DNA from: Methanobrevibacter sp.
GTDB lineage: Archaea; Methanobacteriota; Methanobacteria; Methanobacteriales; Methanobacteriaceae
DNA length: 56,249 nucleotides
Assembly: GCF_017431965.1 (NCBI RefSeq)
Contig: NZ_JAFRKB010000065.1
Coordinates: forward strand, 1-56,249
Reading direction: 5' to 3'
Of this stretch, positions 29,629 to 38,137 are shown piece by piece. The notes below the pieces were generated by a model, which did not search any database, was not told the DNA's origin, and was given only the letters and a program-made list of their open reading frames with translations. The position numbers and the translations under genes were made by a program. Positions within the stretch are counted from its first letter, which is position 1. Every line of letters starts with the position of its first letter.

Positions 29629-30993
29629 TTATTTTTTGTATTTTTTGATTAAGTCTATTCCCCATTCAGTCATTTCATCAGCTTTTTCCTGTGAGTCGGA
29701 CTCAGCAAAGCATCTGAATATTGGCTCTGTTCCTGATGGTCGGATGATTACCCATCCATCTTCTTTAAGGATTTTAACACCGTCTGTAAGGTCTAATTCA
29801 AAGTCGGTTGTTGTTTTAATTTCTTCTGCAATGCTGGTCATGACAAATTCTTTTTCATCATCAGGACATTCAATTTTCATTTTGCTTGCGTAATAAACGG
29901 GCAGTTCAGACACAAGCTCTGATAATGTTTTTTTCTCTTTAGCTATTATCTCTAAAATTTTAGCTACAGTCATCACGGCATCCCTTCCATAAACGAAATC
30001 AGGGAAAATCAAACCGCCGTTTTCCTCTCCTCCGAATAAACCATTTTCATCTTTAAGTTTACGTGCCACAAGCAAATCTCCAACGGCAGTAGCTATTACT
30101 TTGCCGTTGTATTGTTCTGCAATATCATAAATGGCTTGGGAAGTTGCAACTGTGGTGACAATTGTTCCGCCATTATTTTCCTTAAGCATTTGCTTTTCAA
30201 CAAGTGTGAATGTCTTATCTCCTAAAACGAAGTTTCCTTTCTCATCGATACAGATTGTTCTGTCCGCATCTCCATCGTGTGCAAGACCGATATCTGCATT
30301 AAGCTCTTTTACAACACTTATCAGTTCCTGCAGGTTTTCTTCAATAGGTTCCGGGTCACGGCCTGGGAAAAATCCGTCAGCCTGACAATTGAGGGTGGTC
30401 ACGTCACAGCCAAGCTTTCTGATTAAGTATGGTGCGGTATATGATCCCGCTCCGGAGCCGCAGTCAACGACAACTTTCAAGTTGGCTTCACGTATTGCAT
30501 CCACATCCACTTTGGAAATAGCTTCCTCTATGTATTCGTCTATGATTTTATCGTTATGGTATAACTGTCCAATTTCGGACCAATGGGCTCTTTTAGGCTC
30601 TTCATCGAAGTACAATTTTTCGATTGCAATGTCCATCTCATCAGGAATTCCAATTCCATCTTCGTCCAAAAATTTAAGGCCATTGTATTTTGGAGGGTTG
30701 TGTGAAGCGGTAATCATTACTCCTCCATCATAATATTTGCGAACGGCATATTGAACGCCGGGTGTTGGCAGGATTCCTAAGTCCACCACATCACATCCGG
30801 AGGATAATAGTCCGGCTTTTACAGCTTCCATCAGCATTGGAGATGATGTTCTTGTATCTCCGCCAACGGCGACAGTACCTTGAATTTGAGTTCCATAACA
30901 AGCGGCAAGTCTTGATGCAAACTCAGGAGTTAAAACATCATTTGCAGTTCTTCTAACTCCAAATGTTCCAAATAATCGTTTTTTATCAGACAT
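29629..30993 (-). CDS. glmM: Phosphoglucosamine mutase/phosphohexomutase (paralogue 2)
   Basis: A 454-residue alpha-D-phosphohexomutase with TASHNP (active serine), DGDADR (metal) and RPSGTEP (phosphate). It differs from the paralogue at 22040: the N-terminal motif is FGTFGVRR instead of FGTSGIRG, and the sugar loop is GGEENGGL instead of GGEPSGTW. GEENG occurs in archaeal enzymes that act as phosphoglucosamine or broad phosphomannomutase/phosphoglucomutase. The two paralogues therefore probably differ in substrate preference. It is transcribed alone on the minus strand. Confidence 0.85.
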   Translation of the reverse strand: MSDKKRLFGTFGVRRTANDVLTPEFASRLAACYGTQIQGTVAVGGDTRTSSPMLMEAVKAGLLSSGCDVVDLGILPTPGVQYAVRKYYDGGVMITASHNPPKYNGLKFLDEDGIGIPDEMDIAIEKLYFDEEPKRAHWSEIGQLYHNDKIIDEYIEEAISKVDVDAIREANLKVVVDCGSGAGSYTAPYLIRKLGCDVTTLNCQADGFFPGRDPEPIEENLQELISVVKELNADIGLAHDGDADRTICIDEKGNFVLGDKTFTLVEKQMLKENNGGTIVTTVATSQAIYDIAEQYNGKVIATAVGDLLVARKLKDENGLFGGEENGGLIFPDFVYGRDAVMTVAKILEIIAKEKKTLSELVSELPVYYASKMKIECPDDEKEFVMTSIAEEIKTTTDFELDLTDGVKILKEDGWVIIRPSGTEPIFRCFAESDSQEKADEMTEWGIDLIKKYKK

Positions 30994-31057
30994 TTTATTA
31001 AATCCTATAAAGTTTATTCATGATTATTTTTGAATCTCAATCAATAAATAGCTATTG

Positions 31058-31453
31058 CTAAATTATTTTCAGGCTATCTCCGGAGGACAATATTAATTCA
31101 AGCTGGGAGTTATATTCGGTTATTTTCCCGACAACTTCCACTTTTTTATCTTTAAAATCATTTATGTCAAAATTTCTGGATTGGATTTGCGACGCTTGGC
31201 TTTCAAAAATAATCAGCTGCATTTGTCCGGTTCCGTCATTGATGGTTAAAAAATAACTGCTTTTGGAGCGGGACTGTGAAATATCCTGAATGACACAGTC
31301 GATTCTAACCTCTTCATCAATCATGCCCCTGTTGATGTCTTTAATGTCAACTTCCTTCACTTCAATCGAGGGGGTGAATATGATCAAACCGATAATTCCT
31401 ATAAGGGATGTAACTAAGGCCATTTTCAGTAATTTTTCATCTGTGATTTTCAT
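31058..31453 (-). CDS. Membrane-anchored OB-fold protein
   Basis: A short cytoplasmic N-terminus and one membrane segment (about residues 11-27) are followed by a ~95-residue OB-fold domain: RIDCVIQDISQSRSK, SYFLTINDGTGQMQLIIF, and KKVEVVGKITEYNSQLELIL. This is the pattern of a tRNA-anticodon/nucleic-acid-binding OB fold. By the usual orientation the domain would face outside. Small OB-fold proteins of this kind occur in methanogens without a known role; ligand and function are unknown. Confidence 0.65.
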   Translation of the reverse strand: MKITDEKLLKMALVTSLIGIIGLIIFTPSIEVKEVDIKDINRGMIDEEVRIDCVIQDISQSRSKSSYFLTINDGTGQMQLIIFESQASQIQSRNFDINDFKDKKVEVVGKITEYNSQLELILSSGDSLKII

Positions 31454-31499
31454 GGATTTTTATTAAATTCTTAAGCTTAATATATTCGATAGGATTTCA

Positions 31500-31539
31500 G
31501 TTTGTAAAATTTATTTATGATTAAAAATATATTATCTCT
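31500..31539 (+). promoter_or_regulatory. Promoter of the transporter gene, probably leaderless
   Basis: AAATTTATTTATG centred near 31513 is the only good TATA candidate, about 27 bp before the ATG at 31540. No ribosome binding site precedes that ATG, so transcription may start at or near it. Confidence 0.4.
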
Positions 31540-32169
31540 ATGTTTGATAATCTAACTAAAACTGAGCTATATGCCACTTTAACAGGTATTTTTACTGCAT
31601 GTTTAATAGTTTCAAACATTATTGCAGGCAAGACATTTGATTTTTATTCGTTCACTTTGCCTTGCGGTGTGGTTATATTTCCTGTAATTTACATTGTTAA
31701 TGATGTATTGGCTGAAGTTTATGGCTATAAAAAGGCAAGAAATGTTATTTTGCTTGGTTTTTTCATGAATCTGGTTGCTGTAGTATGCTATAATATAACA
31801 ATTTGGCTGCCGGCTCCTGCATTTTTTGAAAATTCACAGGCGTTCAGCATTGTTTTAGGCAGTACTTTCAGATTATTGATAGCTAGTTTTGCAGCATACC
31901 TGTGCGGTTCTCTTGTAAATGCAAAACTTATGGTGTATTTGAAATCAAAAGCAGAAGACAAATTATTCTTCAGATGTATCGCTTCAACACTTGCAGGTGA
32001 AGGTTTGGATGCTGTAGTTTTCATTTTCATAGGCTTTTTCGCCACCATGCCATTTGAAGCATTAATTCTGATGATTATAGCTCAGGCATTATTCAAGACT
32101 GTCTATGAGATAATTGTCTATCCGGCTACCAGATACGTGATTGGTCATGTCAAGGCACTGCCCGAATAA
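31540..32169 (+). CDS. Queuosine/archaeosine precursor transporter (VUT family)
   Basis: The 209-residue membrane protein has about six segments and typical DUF165/YhhQ features: an early SNIIAGKTFDF, then FPVIYIVNDVLAEVYGYKKAR and GEGLDAVVFIFIGF. Family members import 7-deazaguanine precursors such as preQ0 or preQ1; in archaea this would feed archaeosine in tRNA. An archaeosine-synthase-like protein is encoded at 48063. The gene ends 8 nt from the convergent DNA ligase gene. Confidence 0.88.
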   Translation: MFDNLTKTELYATLTGIFTACLIVSNIIAGKTFDFYSFTLPCGVVIFPVIYIVNDVLAEVYGYKKARNVILLGFFMNLVAVVCYNITIWLPAPAFFENSQAFSIVLGSTFRLLIASFAAYLCGSLVNAKLMVYLKSKAEDKLFFRCIASTLAGEGLDAVVFIFIGFFATMPFEALILMIIAQALFKTVYEIIVYPATRYVIGHVKALPE

Positions 32170-32177
32170 AAGATGGA

Positions 32178-33836
32178 TTAATTTCCAGTATTGTACATGG
32201 AAATCAACCTTTCAACGGTGTCTGCATCCATAGGACTTTTATCTTTTCTTATATTTTTAACGACAGGAAATCTCAGTGAATAGCCTGTTTCATATTCAGG
32301 GGATTCGACAATTTCTGAAAATGCAATTTCCAAAACTATTTTAGGCTCTACTTTTATTTCGCGACCTTTTGTTGAAATCTCCAATTCCTTCATTTTCCCT
32401 GTCAGATATTCCAAAGTTGCATCGTCAAGGCCGGTTGCGGCATATGCCACGGTTTTGAAATCATCATTTTCATCTCTTAAAGCCACCAGATAAGATCCGA
32501 CAAAGTCGCCACGCTTTCCTATTCCATAGGTTCCGCCAACAATGACCATGTCTAAGGTTTCAGGTTCTGCCTTATATTTGAGCATTTTTTTACCTCGAAG
32601 TCCAGGTATATACGGTTCTGATGCATCTTTAATCATTATTCCTTCGTGGCCAGCCTCAATTGAGCTTTCAAACAGCTCCTGAAGTTCGTCAATATTGTCG
32701 GGGGTTCCGACTTTCATTGCACTTAAGTTCATTTCATCCACTGAAGTATCCACAATGCTTTCCAGGGTTGCTCTCCGGGCCTTTAAAGGCTCATCTATCA
32801 TTGGAACTTTATAGTAAAGCACGTCAAATAAGAATAATTTCAGAGGAACATTTTCCATAGCTTCCTCTACATTGTGTTTCCGCCTGACCCTGTGTAAAAT
32901 ATTTTGGAAAGGCAATGGCTTTCCATCTTTTGTAGCTATAACTTCGCCTTCCACAATGTAGTCTTCATGAGGAAGGTTTTCATCAAACAGTTCAACAATT
33001 TCCGGAAGGGCATGGGTAATGTTTTCAAGTCTGCGTGTAAATATATTGATTTCAGAGCCGTTCCTGTGAACCTGAAGTCTGATTCCATCATATTTTGTCT
33101 CACAAATCGCTTCACCCATCTCTGGAATAATCTCTTCAAGAGGCGGTGCAAGCTGGGCAAGCATAGGTTTGACTGGTGTTCCGGGGGTTAAGCTGAGTTT
33201 TTCAAGACCTTCAGCGCCCTGTTCCTTGGCGGTTCTTGCAACAACTGAAAAGTCATTGGTAAGCATTTGAGCCCTTTCGACAATCTTTTTGTCAATATCA
33301 AAAGCCTGTGCGATAGCATCCCTTACAACCCCATCTCCAACACCTATTCTCAATTCTTCTGTAATTGTACGTGTCAGGTATTTGGCTTCAGTGGCACTGG
33401 CTTGGCTTAATAACTCTAAAATAACTGCAATTTTACGATTGGTAGACCTTGAACCGCTTATCTGTGATAATTTGCGTAAGCTATTGAAAACAAAATCGAT
33501 TGTTAACGGCTGTGAGAAAAATGTCATCTGTGATTTTTTTGCATATAATTTGATGCAGGCAAGACCGATATCTCCCTCATCACGAACGGCATCTTCAACG
33601 GCTGCCTGTGTGGTACCTACGGCTTCGGCCACTGCTCTTTCAACAAGCTTTCCTCCGATTCCAATCTCTTCTGAACTCCATGCCGGAAATACTACTCCCA
33701 ATATTAACAGTCCCACTTTCTCAATAGTTTCAGAATCTAATTTTTTTAGGTATTCTGCAATTATTTCTGTCTTTTCAAGTCTTTTTGTAGTTGCTTCCAG
33801 CTCGGAGTAGACATCCACCAATTCCTGATACTTCAT
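32178..33836 (-). CDS. lig: ATP-dependent DNA ligase
   Basis: The 552-residue protein has the ligase I layout: an N-terminal DNA-binding domain (1 to ~220), an adenylation domain with the nucleophilic Lys248 in ETKYDGIRLQ, then VEGEVIA, EGIMIKD and LKYKAE motifs, and a C-terminal OB domain ending in LRFPVVKNIRKDKSP. It seals nicks in replication and repair. The ATG overlaps the thiC stop codon (TAATG), so the two are translationally coupled despite unrelated functions. Confidence 0.97.
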   Translation of the reverse strand: MKYQELVDVYSELEATTKRLEKTEIIAEYLKKLDSETIEKVGLLILGVVFPAWSSEEIGIGGKLVERAVAEAVGTTQAAVEDAVRDEGDIGLACIKLYAKKSQMTFFSQPLTIDFVFNSLRKLSQISGSRSTNRKIAVILELLSQASATEAKYLTRTITEELRIGVGDGVVRDAIAQAFDIDKKIVERAQMLTNDFSVVARTAKEQGAEGLEKLSLTPGTPVKPMLAQLAPPLEEIIPEMGEAICETKYDGIRLQVHRNGSEINIFTRRLENITHALPEIVELFDENLPHEDYIVEGEVIATKDGKPLPFQNILHRVRRKHNVEEAMENVPLKLFLFDVLYYKVPMIDEPLKARRATLESIVDTSVDEMNLSAMKVGTPDNIDELQELFESSIEAGHEGIMIKDASEPYIPGLRGKKMLKYKAEPETLDMVIVGGTYGIGKRGDFVGSYLVALRDENDDFKTVAYAATGLDDATLEYLTGKMKELEISTKGREIKVEPKIVLEIAFSEIVESPEYETGYSLRFPVVKNIRKDKSPMDADTVERLISMYNTGN

Positions 33837-35110
33837 TAGAAATCCCCTTTAGCTATTTTCACGGCACAATATTCTCCACACATTGCGCACATTTCATCAT
33901 CGTCCAATTCGCATTTGTCCCGGTATTTTCTAGGTTTGGATTTGTCTAATGCCAAGTCAAACTGGGCATCCCAATCAAATTCTTTTCTTGCACGAGCCAT
34001 TGCAAGTTCTCTATCCCATGCTGAGTCAAGACCTCTTGCGACATCAGCAGCTTCGGCAGCTATTTTGGATGCTATAACTCCTTCTTTTACATCTTCCAGG
34101 CTTGGAAGGGATAAATGCTCTGCAGGGGTCACATAACACAAAAAGTTAGCTCCTGCGCTTGCGGCAATTGCTCCTCCTATGGCTCCGGTAATGTGGTCAT
34201 ATCCAGGGGCAATATCTGTCACAAGAGGACCCAATACATAAAATGGGGCTCCGTGGCATATTGTCTTTTGGATTTCCATATTTGCCTTAATCTGATTTAG
34301 GGGCATGTGTCCAGGACCTTCCACCATGACCTGAACATTGGCGTCCTGCGCCCTTTTAACTAAAGTTCCCAGGTTTACAAGCTCTTGAATTTGAGGGATA
34401 TCGCTTGCATCTGCCAGGCATCCTGGCCTTAAGCCGTCACCTAAGGATAATGTAATGTCGTATTCATAGGATAATTCTAATAGATAGTCATAATTTTCGT
34501 ATAATGGGTTTTCCTGATTGTTGTGGTTAATCCATGAAGCCATAAATGTTCCTCCACGGCTTACGATTCCCATCATTCTGTTGGCAGCTTTTAATTTTTG
34601 AACAAGGTCTTTTGTAATTCCGCAGTGGAGTGTCATGAAGTCCACTCCTTCTTTTGCCTGATTTTCAATGGCTTTGAAAATGTCATCCGGGTCCATGTCG
34701 ATGATTTCCTTGTCCTTGGCCAGTGTTACAACACCTGCTTCATAAATCGGAACGGTTCCGATACAGATATCAACTGCATCCATAATCTTTTGTCTGAAAA
34801 GTTTCAAATCAGATCCTGTAGACAAATCCATCAATGCATCGGCACCATATTCCTGAGCCAATTTTGCCTTATTGATTTCCAAATCAATGTCATCGATTTT
34901 TGATGAAGAACCGATATTTGCATTGATTTTGGTTTTCAAGCCTTCTCCAATACCGCATGGTTTGGAATGTCCATTAACATTTTTTGGAATTACCACTAAT
35001 CCCTTATCAATTAATTTAGCTAGTTTATTAACGTCTATATTTTCATATTCGGCAACATATTCCATTTCGGGGGTGACATTGCCTTTTTGAGCTTCACTTT
35101 TTTGCGTCAA
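33836..35110 (-). CDS. thiC: Phosphomethylpyrimidine synthase
   Basis: ThiC converts aminoimidazole ribotide to the HMP phosphate half of thiamine by radical SAM chemistry. The 424-residue archaeal-length protein contains DLSTGSDL, TLHCGI, SRGGTFMASW, SLGDGLRPGC, VEGPGHMPLNQI and the C-terminal iron-sulfur CAMCGEYC. The start is TTG at 35110, supported by a good GAGGGAT ribosome binding site 4 nt upstream and no better ATG. No thiamine-pyrophosphate riboswitch is visible upstream. Confidence 0.95.
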   Translation of the reverse strand: MTQKSEAQKGNVTPEMEYVAEYENIDVNKLAKLIDKGLVVIPKNVNGHSKPCGIGEGLKTKINANIGSSSKIDDIDLEINKAKLAQEYGADALMDLSTGSDLKLFRQKIMDAVDICIGTVPIYEAGVVTLAKDKEIIDMDPDDIFKAIENQAKEGVDFMTLHCGITKDLVQKLKAANRMMGIVSRGGTFMASWINHNNQENPLYENYDYLLELSYEYDITLSLGDGLRPGCLADASDIPQIQELVNLGTLVKRAQDANVQVMVEGPGHMPLNQIKANMEIQKTICHGAPFYVLGPLVTDIAPGYDHITGAIGGAIAASAGANFLCYVTPAEHLSLPSLEDVKEGVIASKIAAEAADVARGLDSAWDRELAMARARKEFDWDAQFDLALDKSKPRKYRDKCELDDDEMCAMCGEYCAVKIAKGDF

Positions 35111-35193
35111 ATTTATCCCTCATGTTGACTAATCACTAAATAATTATATATTTTCAACTATATAGAATTAATCAAATTCTATTTTAATAGAGG

Positions 35194-35862
35194 GTGTTTG
35201 TTATTAAAGTGATATTTTTTGATACCGAAACCAGCGGTTTGGACTTTAGAAGCAATCGGATAATTGAGCTTGCAATGTTTACAGTCTGTGATGGGGAAGT
35301 TGTGGATACATATGATGAGTTTATCAATATTGGCGAACCAATTCCTCCCAATATCCTTGAAATGACTGGCATTACCAATAAAATGTTGAGAGAAGAGGGA
35401 ATCGATGAAAGGACTGTTGCCTGTGATTTGAAAAAAAGGCTCACTCCAGGAACATTGATGGTTGCCCATAATTGCCAGTTTGACTTATTGTTTGTTTATG
35501 CTTTGTTAAAACGTCATTTTCCTTTGGAAGCAGATGAAATTGTTCAAAATGTCAACTGGCTGGATACGGTAACTGTTTTAAAGGACAGAAAGAAATATCC
35601 TCATAAATTAATTGACGCCGTTGAGCATTACAATATTGAAAAAGTCAATTTTCACAGGGCCATTGATGATACAAAAGCCCTGTATTATGTGGCATTGGCC
35701 ATGAAAAGAGAACGTGATGACTTAAAGGAATACATCAACATTTTTGGATATAATCCCAAATACTCCGTTCGATATAGGCTTCCGTTCATTATTTATGTAG
35801 CGCAGCCTTTCAATAATTTCATGACTTCTGCAGATAATATTTTGCCTAATAAAATTAAATGA
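35194..35862 (+). CDS. DEDDh 3'-5' exonuclease, DNA polymerase III epsilon-like
   Basis: The exonuclease motifs are in order: FFDTETSGL (Exo I, Asp and Glu), VAHNCQFDLLF (Exo II), and FHRAIDDTKALYYV (Exo III with the DEDDh His and Asp). At 222 residues it is a stand-alone proofreading or processing nuclease acting on DNA or RNA. The start is uncertain: GTG 35194 overlaps its best Shine-Dalgarno-like sequence (AGAGGGTG), and a second in-frame GTG lies at 35209. The 3' end overlaps the convergent marker 8 gene by 8 bp. Confidence 0.85.
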   Translation: MFVIKVIFFDTETSGLDFRSNRIIELAMFTVCDGEVVDTYDEFINIGEPIPPNILEMTGITNKMLREEGIDERTVACDLKKRLTPGTLMVAHNCQFDLLFVYALLKRHFPLEADEIVQNVNWLDTVTVLKDRKKYPHKLIDAVEHYNIEKVNFHRAIDDTKALYYVALAMKRERDDLKEYINIFGYNPKYSVRYRLPFIIYVAQPFNNFMTSADNILPNKIK

Positions 35863-36688
35863 GCGGGTAAGGCAGGTCAGGATTGTCCTTTTTAGGTTTT
35901 TCCCCACCAATCTTTTCCAGTCTCAATTCCAGAAATCTTTTTCCGTCTTCGGTTTTTGCATAGATAGGTATTGACTGGCCAACTGCTTTTATGCTTTCTT
36001 TTTCCCCAATCTCGCGGATATATTTTGATGCGCATGCGGTTGCAACATCACATGAATTGAATAATATTTTTGCATCCTCTGCACAGGTTTTGGATGTGTG
36101 GACTACAAAAACGTAAATGTTTACATCAGGATATTCTTTTTTAATTTCATTAATTCTTTCTGCGTCACTGGCTAGCGTTATGGTAACTGCAATATTTTCA
36201 TATCCCTGTTCAATTGCTAATTTTATTCCTTCAATTTGGTCAATTTCTGCGGTTTCAGGATTTAAAACATTTTTTTCACCAATTTCGGGCACTAATTCCG
36301 GTATCGGGCTGGTTTTTACAAGGCCTGAAACCCTGCCTCCAATTCCCTGGACAAGTTCAGGTTCCGTTACGATGACTGTCCCGCAGCCTTCCAGAACCAT
36401 CACTACACAATCAATTTCCTGTTTTTCAAGTAGGGTGCACATGATTTCAGAAATTCCAAAGCTTAAAAAATCCTTCATTCTCAATTGGCGATTGGCTGTG
36501 CACATTCCAAAGTCATCAATTCTGAATTGGATGTTTTCAGCTATTACCTCTTTGGTGAGTTTTTTGATTCCGCGGTGGTGATCAAAAAGAGGACAGTATT
36601 CGACTTGGGGTTCTGTCACATCAACGACTTTCCCGTCTTTTATAGTTATCCTACTTAATCCTAATGCTTCAATAATATGTTCGCTCAT
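35855..36688 (-). CDS. Methanogenesis marker protein 8
   Basis: The 277-residue protein matches the DUF2099/TIGR03275 family, recognised by an N-terminal EYCPLFDHHRGI, FGMCTANRQL, VLEGCGTVIVT and a C-terminal VHTSKTCAEDAK and ATACASKYIRE. The family is confined to methanogens and relatives and its function is unknown; conserved cysteines suggest a metal or cofactor role, perhaps in methyl-coenzyme M reductase maturation (inference). It stands alone, without other marker genes. Confidence 0.85.
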   Translation of the reverse strand: MSEHIIEALGLSRITIKDGKVVDVTEPQVEYCPLFDHHRGIKKLTKEVIAENIQFRIDDFGMCTANRQLRMKDFLSFGISEIMCTLLEKQEIDCVVMVLEGCGTVIVTEPELVQGIGGRVSGLVKTSPIPELVPEIGEKNVLNPETAEIDQIEGIKLAIEQGYENIAVTITLASDAERINEIKKEYPDVNIYVFVVHTSKTCAEDAKILFNSCDVATACASKYIREIGEKESIKAVGQSIPIYAKTEDGKRFLELRLEKIGGEKPKKDNPDLPYPLI

Positions 36689-36748
36689 AATTGAATATTT
36701 GCATATATTTGTTTATATATTGTTTGATTTGATTCAGAAATTATTTTG

Positions 36749-36790
36749 AAAAATTAGAAAAAATATGGGGGTGGGAGCATTGAACTCCCA
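36749..36790 (-). terminator. Stem-loop terminator after the secreted protein gene
   Basis: On the minus strand TGGGAG-(7 nt)-CTCCCA (36772-36790) is followed by a T-rich run (A-rich on the plus strand, 36749-36763). A stem-loop followed by T residues is unusual for an archaeon but clear here. Confidence 0.6.
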
Positions 36791-36821
36791 ATAATGCTGA
36801 TGGTGGGGAATTATTTTAAGT

Positions 36822-37880
36822 CTAAGACTTGCCTAATAGGAAACCCATTAACTCAGTATATCCGTAGACTAAACCAAGTGCTGGTGCGGAAATTATTCTA
36901 GCTGGTAGCGGCAGTTTGGATATCTCAATATAGGTAATTGCTTTATAGTAGTCTCCTCCCAGATTTCCGTTGCTCATTTCTTTCATCATTTTTGCAATGT
37001 CTCCTGTTTCATGTAAATAGCCTAGTTCATTATAAAAATAATCATTATATATTTTGGTAACGATTTTTTCTGTCATTTCTATGCTGTTGTCTTTATAGAC
37101 GTATAGGATAAGTTTATAGACGTCAGGATATTCGTCGCTTCTGAAATAATTATTATATTTGTCATAAACGCTAGGGCTGAGCACAATCTTATCGGATTCT
37201 ATGAGTTTTCTTTGGTCAAAAAACTTGTCAAAGAAATCGATGAATCCATAACTTTTATAACTATAGAAGTATCCGTTATAATCGGTGTACCTATAGCTGT
37301 TATCTCTTCCGAATATTCCATCGAAACAAAAGTTAATGTCTTCTGCAGTCATGCTGATGTTATTTTTTGCAAATACTGCTAATGCGATCATTTTTGTATC
37401 CTTTTCATCGAAGTCTTTATAGATGGTTAAAAGTAATCTGCTGGCTACATCAAATTTTTCGTACATATCATCACAATTGCCGTGTGGCATTTTTTGGAAT
37501 ATTCTATTGTAATAGTTTGCAGCGTTATCCATAGATTTGAATTTAAGTGTTACTTTTGGAGTTTTGATGTTTTTAAGATCATTATTAACTTTAGGACCTT
37601 TGATGTCTAATTTAGGAATTTTTGTAGTGTTGTTGGTAGTATTTGTATCTGCTCCAGTGTTGTTTCCATTATTTTGGCAAGCAATATTGTCTGGAGTGCT
37701 GATTTGGGTTGCAGTAGTATTTAATGTAATGTTGTCTACAGTTGAATTTCCAATTATGCTGGGGGTATCATTTTGTACAGGGCCGTGGTCTGCATTTGTT
37801 ATGTCACTGGATGCACAAACTGATCCAATTCCGCAAGATATAATTAACAAAAATAATAATGACAATAATATTTTTTTCAT
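36822..37880 (-). CDS. Secreted protein of unknown function
   Basis: I do not recognise this 352-residue protein. It begins with a clear signal peptide (MKKILLSLLFLLIISCGIG, probable cleavage after VCAS). Residues ~25-100 are an Asn/Thr/Pro-rich, sequon-rich linker. Residues ~115-330 form a Tyr/Phe/Asp-rich domain that is probably mainly helical (YYNRIF, FDVASRLLLTIYKDFDEKD, FIDFFDKFFDQRK). The last ~25 residues are hydrophobic and could anchor it. The ATG at 37880 was chosen for its GGTGAT ribosome binding site and signal peptide. The gene stands alone with its own promoter, upstream palindrome and stem-loop terminator, so it looks individually regulated. Confidence 0.7.
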   Translation of the reverse strand: MKKILLSLLFLLIISCGIGSVCASSDITNADHGPVQNDTPSIIGNSTVDNITLNTTATQISTPDNIACQNNGNNTGADTNTTNNTTKIPKLDIKGPKVNNDLKNIKTPKVTLKFKSMDNAANYYNRIFQKMPHGNCDDMYEKFDVASRLLLTIYKDFDEKDTKMIALAVFAKNNISMTAEDINFCFDGIFGRDNSYRYTDYNGYFYSYKSYGFIDFFDKFFDQRKLIESDKIVLSPSVYDKYNNYFRSDEYPDVYKLILYVYKDNSIEMTEKIVTKIYNDYFYNELGYLHETGDIAKMMKEMSNGNLGGDYYKAITYIEISKLPLPARIISAPALGLVYGYTELMGFLLGKS

Positions 37881-37904
37881 GTTATCACCTAATATTACAT
37901 TATT

Positions 37905-37949
37905 CAAGGGCATATATAAGGTTTTTCGAATGTAAGTGCTCACTTACAT
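37905..37949 (-). promoter_or_regulatory. Promoter with 20-bp palindrome for the secreted protein
   Basis: On the minus strand, CGAAAAAC (BRE-like) and CTTATATATG (TATA) precede the gene. Directly upstream is the perfect palindrome ATGTAAGTG-CT-CACTTACAT (37930-37949). Its position just upstream of the BRE fits a dimeric regulator. Confidence 0.7.
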
Positions 37950-38137
37950 CTTAAAATGCTATAAAATAAGATTATAGTAGGTTATAATTTAAAATAAAAG
38001 TAAATAAAACTTTAATTTAAAAAATAGTTGTTTTTGGAGGTTGTGTGGGAAGGGTCTGTTCTTCCCACTGAATATGGTTAGAAAGTGTTTAAAATAATAA
38101 CTAGGAGGAAAAAGGAAGAAAATGGAGTGTTTTCTTC

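Noticed and set aside
29600..29650. Small plus-strand ORF after AAAGGTG near 29610
   Set aside because: It stops after about a dozen codons and runs into the opposite gene's end; the Shine-Dalgarno match is probably chance.
33289..33810. 173-residue plus-strand frame opposite DNA ligase
   Set aside because: It lies wholly within lig, whose motifs and length are clear; no independent signals.
35111..35193. Thiamine-pyrophosphate riboswitch before thiC
   Set aside because: No CUGAGA or related consensus and too little space; the region looks like a plain promoter.
36117..36581. 154-residue plus-strand frame opposite marker 8
   Set aside because: Shadow of a well-supported gene; low-complexity Ser/Ile composition.
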